Source of the DNA: Pelagimonas varians | GTDB taxonomy: Bacteria; Pseudomonadota; Alphaproteobacteria; Rhodobacterales; Rhodobacteraceae | Assembly: GCF_003208435.1 (NCBI RefSeq) | Contig: NZ_QKMF01000002.1 | Location: 124,001-188,000, forward strand | Direction: 5' to 3' | DNA length: 64,000 nt | Shown: positions 60,923 to 64,000 of the stretch, in pieces | Layout of the letters: the number at the start of each line of letters is the position of its first letter | Position numbering within the stretch: position 1 is the stretch's first letter | Translations under genes and position numbers: made by a program | The notes under the pieces: model-generated | What the model saw: only the letters and a program-made list of their open reading frames with translations | Told to the model about the DNA's origin: nothing | The model's database searches: none

Positions 60923-61473
60923 TCCGTTCTGAAATTCTGCGTGACATCGCGCCAATCCTTCGCGATCAACTGGTTGTTTGCAACATCGGGCTGCCCAGCC
61001 AAGAGCTGCACATGATCGACGATCAACCCACCAATTTTTATATGCTCGGAACCATGGGGCTGTCGTCGTCGATTGGTCTTGGGCTGGCTTTGGCTCAGGA
61101 TAAAACGGTCATTTCCATCGATGGCGATGGATCGGTTTTGACCAATCTTGGAACGCTTCCCACCATCGCTAACAATGTTGCCGACAACTACATCTTGATG
61201 ATCATCGACAACGGGTCTTACGGGTCGACCGGTGATCAGCCGACATATGCGGGCAAAAAGACCAGCCTGACGGCAGTGGCCCGCGCCTGTGGTTGCGAAA
61301 ACGTGGTTGAATGCCAGGATGTGGATGCAGGCAAAGTCCTGCAAGCGGCCATCGACAGCAAAAAGATGACGGTCATCGTCGTCAAGTGCGACAGCGGAAA
61401 TATCAAACTTCCGGTTATTACAATGGACCCTGTCGTGATCCGGGATCGCTTCATGACCGCAATAAAGGCATAA
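60919..61473 (+). CDS. comE: Sulfopyruvate decarboxylase, beta subunit
   Basis: 184 residues, the diphosphate-binding half. LGTMGLSSSIGLGLALAQDK, then the ThDP motif SIDGDGSVLTNLGTLPTIAN through NYILMIIDNGSYGSTG (G-D-G-S...N). The ATG at 60919 overlaps the comD stop (ATGA); a longer upstream frame runs inside comD. It completes the heteromeric enzyme with comD and so accounts for the last carbon-carbon cleavage of the DHPS branch present here. Confidence 0.9.
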   Translation: MIRSEILRDIAPILRDQLVVCNIGLPSQELHMIDDQPTNFYMLGTMGLSSSIGLGLALAQDKTVISIDGDGSVLTNLGTLPTIANNVADNYILMIIDNGSYGSTGDQPTYAGKKTSLTAVARACGCENVVECQDVDAGKVLQAAIDSKKMTVIVVKCDSGNIKLPVITMDPVVIRDRFMTAIKA

Positions 61474-61476
61474 CTC

Positions 61477-62604
61477 ATGGGGCGTGCTGCGCAAATTCAT
61501 TCCTCCAAAGATGCGCGGCGCCTCGCCAAAAAGCGACTGCCGTGGATGATTTTTGACTATATCGACGGCGCTGCCGGTGGGGAAACTGGTGCTGATCATA
61601 ACCGTTTGGCGTTTGATCAGTTAAAGCTGAGGCCGCGCATTTTGCGCGATGTCAGCGATAGAAACATGTCGGTCAACCTGTTTGGCGAGAGGATGGGGCA
61701 ACCGTTCGGCATTGCGCCGATGGGAATGTGCAACCTGTCAGGGCCCGGTGCGGACTTGATGCTTGCGCGGTTGGCAGCCCGGCACAAAATTCCGCACGGG
61801 GTTTCGACGGTAGCCTCGACCCCAATGGAAAAGATCATCGAAGTGGCCGAAGGGCATGCGTGGTTTCAGCTGTATTATAGCGGCGACGGGGTTGGCACAT
61901 TCAAACTGGTTCAGCGCGCCAAGGCAGCTGGATACAAGACACTTGTCTTGACCGTCGATGTCCCGGAGGTCGGTCGCAGGCCGCGTGAATTGCGGCATGG
62001 GTTCAAGATGCCTTTCAAGATTGGGCCACGCCAGTTCATTGATTTTGCGCTGCATCCGCAGTGGTCGCTGACCTCTTTGGCGGCGGGCAAACCGCAAATG
62101 GCGAATTTCGACATGCCGGGATACGAATTTGATCGCACCGAAAGTCGTGCAAGGGCCACTTGGGAAACCTTGTCCAAACTGCGCGACGTCTGGCCGGGAA
62201 ATCTGGTGGTTAAAGGTGTGTTGGACGTCGAAGACGCGATTACACTTAAGGAGGCGGGGGTGGATGCAGTTCAGGTGTCCAGCCACGGCGCGCGGCAGTT
62301 GGAAAGCGCTCCGTCTCCGATCGAAGTACTGCCGAAAATGCGCCAAGCCTTGGGGCCGGAATTTCCCATTTTCTTTGATAGCGGGCTTAGATCTGGCGAA
62401 GATGCGCTAAAGGCACTGGCAAGCGGTGCTGATTTCACGTTCTTCGGGCGGGTCCTGCAATACGCCATTGCCGCTGGTGGTGAGCCGGGACTTAACCGGT
62501 TGTGGACCGTGCTGGAGGATGAGCTATCAATAGCCATGGCCCAAACAGGGCTTTGCGATCTTGACCGAGCTACGGTGGCAAGGGCCATAGCAGCCCCGAC
62601 TTAG
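61477..62604 (+). CDS. FMN-dependent 2-hydroxy-acid dehydrogenase, probable sulfolactate dehydrogenase
   Basis: 375 residues of the glycolate oxidase/L-lactate dehydrogenase family. FDYIDGAAGGE, APMGMCNLSGPGADLMLARL, WFQLYYSG, LVLTVDVPEVGRRPRELRHG (catalytic Arg region), VVKGVLDVEDAITLKEAG and VSSHGARQLESAPSPIEVLP hold the FMN and catalytic His; the usual NHGGRQLD is SHGARQLE. FFDSGLRSGEDALKALASGA binds FMN phosphate. Four bases after comE, it most plausibly oxidises sulfolactate to sulfopyruvate (the role named SlcD in other bacteria). Enantiomer preference is unknown; lactate is an alternative substrate. Confidence 0.82.
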   Translation: MGRAAQIHSSKDARRLAKKRLPWMIFDYIDGAAGGETGADHNRLAFDQLKLRPRILRDVSDRNMSVNLFGERMGQPFGIAPMGMCNLSGPGADLMLARLAARHKIPHGVSTVASTPMEKIIEVAEGHAWFQLYYSGDGVGTFKLVQRAKAAGYKTLVLTVDVPEVGRRPRELRHGFKMPFKIGPRQFIDFALHPQWSLTSLAAGKPQMANFDMPGYEFDRTESRARATWETLSKLRDVWPGNLVVKGVLDVEDAITLKEAGVDAVQVSSHGARQLESAPSPIEVLPKMRQALGPEFPIFFDSGLRSGEDALKALASGADFTFFGRVLQYAIAAGGEPGLNRLWTVLEDELSIAMAQTGLCDLDRATVARAIAAPT

Positions 62605-62616
62605 AATCTGCCCGAT

Positions 62617-63033
62617 CTAGGTTTTACGCAGACGAATGACCACATCAACGGATGCGATTTCCATTCCCTCGGGGGCATCGGGCAATTCTACAATGCGCAA
62701 TTGCTCCATGGGGGCATCGGTCAGCTTTCCGCTGTCTTCCCAAAAGAAATGCGGGTGGTCATGGGTGTTGGTGTCAAAATAACTGCGTGACCCGTCAACC
62801 GTGACCTCTTGCATCAATCCAGCGGAACAAAACGCCTTGAGCGTGTTGTAGACTGTCGCCAGTGACACGGGTTCGCCCATTGTCTTGGCGCTTTCGAACA
62901 GGCCTTCTGCGGTGACATGACGGTTTTGCCCGTCGCCCACCAAAAGCGCCGCCAAGGCAAGACGTTGCCGTGTCGGACGCAGATCCGATTTTCCAAGCCA
63001 ATCTTTGCCGCGCGTCAGTGCCATCGAGTTCAT
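62617..63033 (-). CDS. irr: Iron response regulator Irr (Fur family)
   Basis: 138 residues. The Fur fold shows PTRQRLALAALLVGDGQNRH, SLATVYNTLKAFCSAGLMQE (recognition helix) and THDHPHFFWEDSGKL, where H91-D-H93-P-H95 is the His-rich, heme/metal-binding motif of Irr. It lacks the CxxC zinc site of true Fur. In alphaproteobacteria Irr represses heme synthesis and iron-using genes under iron limitation and is degraded on heme binding. It is divergent from fabA, the order found in Rhodobacterales, and convergent with the DHPS operon. Confidence 0.93.
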   Translation of the reverse strand: MNSMALTRGKDWLGKSDLRPTRQRLALAALLVGDGQNRHVTAEGLFESAKTMGEPVSLATVYNTLKAFCSAGLMQEVTVDGSRSYFDTNTHDHPHFFWEDSGKLTDAPMEQLRIVELPDAPEGMEIASVDVVIRLRKT

Positions 63034-63233
63034 TAGCTGTCAGTTCCTATTTGCTGCACGCTATATATAAGTCTGATTGGGGTATCTTTTCAAACGAATT
63101 TGCAGTTGCGCCTCAGTCGCATGAAAATTTAACAACAATCCCCCCCCCTTAGCCTGCCACTTGCTGGGATGCGGGGCGGGTGTTAGATAAGCTGAACCAA
63201 GACTACATAGAACAAATAAAGGGGCGTGTCTGA
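63034..63233. promoter_or_regulatory. Divergent irr-fabA promoter region
   Basis: 200 bp between two divergent starts. It is A/T-richer than the genes and carries a run of nine C (63140-63148). No perfect iron-control element was recognised by eye. The fabA ribosome site AAAGGGG lies just before 63234. Confidence 0.5.
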
Positions 63234-63743
63234 ATGGCCGACTATCCCACGAGCTTCAGCAAAGAAGATCTTCTGAAATGTGCCGCAGGCGACCTGTTTG
63301 GACCGGGCAATGCCCAGCTACCGGCCCCGCCCATGCTGATGATGGACCGTATCACGGATATTTCCGCAGATGGCGGTGCACATGGCAAAGGCCATGTTCT
63401 GGCGGAATTCGACATCACGCCAGACCTGTGGTTCTTTGAATGCCACTTTCCAGGGAACCCGATTATGCCCGGTTGCCTTGGTCTTGATGGCTTGTGGCAG
63501 CTGACCGGTTTTAATCTTGGCTGGCGCGGCTGGCAGGGGCGCGGCTATGCGCTGGGTGTGGGTGAGATCAAGCTAAAGGCGATGGTGCGTCCTGACGCCA
63601 AGCTGCTGACCTATAAAATCGACTTTACCAAAGCGATCCAAACGCGCCGCCTGACCATGGGTGTTGCGGATGGCACCGTCGAAATCGACGGCGAGCTGGC
63701 GTATGAAGTCAAAGATATGAAGGTCGCGCTTAGCGAAAGCTGA
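63234..63743 (+). CDS. fabA: 3-hydroxydecanoyl-ACP dehydratase/isomerase FabA
   Basis: 169 residues, usual FabA length (171 in E. coli). [39 protein letters not shown] (active-site His in HFPGNP with the Asp in LGLDGLWQL) and [19 protein letters not shown] are all canonical. It dehydrates 3-hydroxydecanoyl-ACP and isomerises the product, starting unsaturated fatty-acid synthesis. fabB and fabI normally follow in this group, beyond the window. Terminator-like hairpin after the stop. Confidence 0.95.
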   Translation: MADYPTSFSKEDLLKCAAGDLFGPGNAQLPAPPMLMMDRITDISADGGAHGKGHVLAEFDITPDLWFFECHFPGNPIMPGCLGLDGLWQLTGFNLGWRGWQGRGYALGVGEIKLKAMVRPDAKLLTYKIDFTKAIQTRRLTMGVADGTVEIDGELAYEVKDMKVALSES

Positions 63744-63766
63744 TCTTGATTGATCTGATTAGACGT

Positions 63767-63792
63767 AAAAGGGGCCTTAGGGCCTCTTTTTT
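63767..63792 (+). terminator. Rho-independent terminator after fabA
   Basis: AAAAGGGGCC (63767-63776) pairs with GGCCTCTTTT (63781-63790), a 10-bp stem with one G-U pair and a 4-nt loop, running into a T-run to 63792. Good intrinsic terminator 23 bases after the fabA stop; it suggests that fabA can be transcribed alone. Confidence 0.82.
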
Positions 63793-64000
63793 GTGTGCTG
63801 GCGTAAAGTTTGAAGCAGCGGTCTGCACATCATTTGCGGGTAGGAGGTGCGCGCGTATTAGGCGTTTTGGTTGCTTTGCATTCTTCTTAAGCGGAATCTG
63901 TGCGCAACTTGCCAAGCCCCTGACCTTGGCATATGGTTTTACCGCACCCTCTTTTAAATGTTTGATTTTATAGGATATCTGCTGTGAAACTTCTAACAAC
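63793..64000. other. Window end, no gene supported
   Basis: No recognisable protein frame in the last 208 bases on either strand. A GTG near 63984 followed by a few codons reaches the window edge; too little is visible to call. Confidence 0.4.

Noticed and set aside
60416-61473. Phosphonopyruvate decarboxylase
   Set aside because: Related family, but the enzyme is split into two subunits as in ComDE and there are no phosphonate genes nearby.

Overview
The window looks like a chromosomal (or chromid) segment of a marine alphaproteobacterium of the Roseobacter group (Rhodobacterales). The reasons are three complete TRAP transporters, one polyamine-type ABC importer, a 2,3-dihydroxypropane-1-sulfonate (DHPS) catabolic operon ending in ComDE, an Irr-type Fur regulator divergent from fabA, and a beta-keto acid cleavage enzyme with a gulonate/3-hydroxyacyl dehydrogenase. 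This assignment is an inference from gene content; there is no rRNA or other phylogenetic marker. No tRNA, rRNA or CRISPR array was seen.

Layout. 1-9.5 kb: the end of a LysR regulator, a dctPQM C4-dicarboxylate TRAP operon (minus strand), then an alpha/beta hydrolase of the haloacetate dehalogenase type coupled to a LeuCD-like dehydratase pair and a LysR gene. 9.5-21.7 kb: an ABC importer, an IclR regulator, and an eight-gene chain in which every junction overlaps. The chain encodes four arginase/agmatinase-fold proteins (only the fourth keeps the metal ligands), an unknown protein, an aldehyde dehydrogenase, a family III CoA-transferase and a citryl-CoA lyase-like protein. 21.7-22.2 kb: gene debris, with a Gfo/Idh/MocA N-terminus and a duplicated lyase C-terminus. 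22.2-25.2 kb: a membrane protein/hydrolase pair and a small protein. 25.6-37.9 kb: a GntR-controlled TRAP and sugar-acid-like catabolic operon (SDR, BKACE, CoA-transferase A/B, CRYL1-like dehydrogenase, gamma-carbonic-anhydrase-like protein, glycerate kinase, pyruvate kinase), carrying a decayed second GntR gene, an altronate dehydratase with its middle deleted, and the first codons of an enolase gene.

37.9-44.3 kb: decayed DNA with dispersed repeats, a large VWA protein with six C-terminal repeats, and an IS110-family element whose downstream non-coding DNA contains two segments matching the two insertion flanks in the orientation expected of a bridge/seek RNA. 44.3-49.1 kb: an envelope operon (two DUF1254/DUF1214 proteins, two small exported proteins, an outer-membrane-like protein) divergent from an AraC regulator. 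49.9-52.3 kb: a periplasmic operon (amidohydrolase, YtkA/FixH-like protein, di-heme peroxidase). 52.4-62.6 kb: a LacI regulator with two operators and the DHPS operon (TRAP, hpsN, hpsO, hpsP, UspA, comD, comE, FMN 2-hydroxy-acid dehydrogenase). 62.6-63.8 kb: irr and fabA.

The unifying theme is uptake of small organic acids, amines and sulfonates followed by conversion to central metabolites. Degraded gene copies are concentrated at operon edges. The two most unusual items are the tandem arginase-fold genes with three apparently metal-less members, and the IS110 guide/target match.
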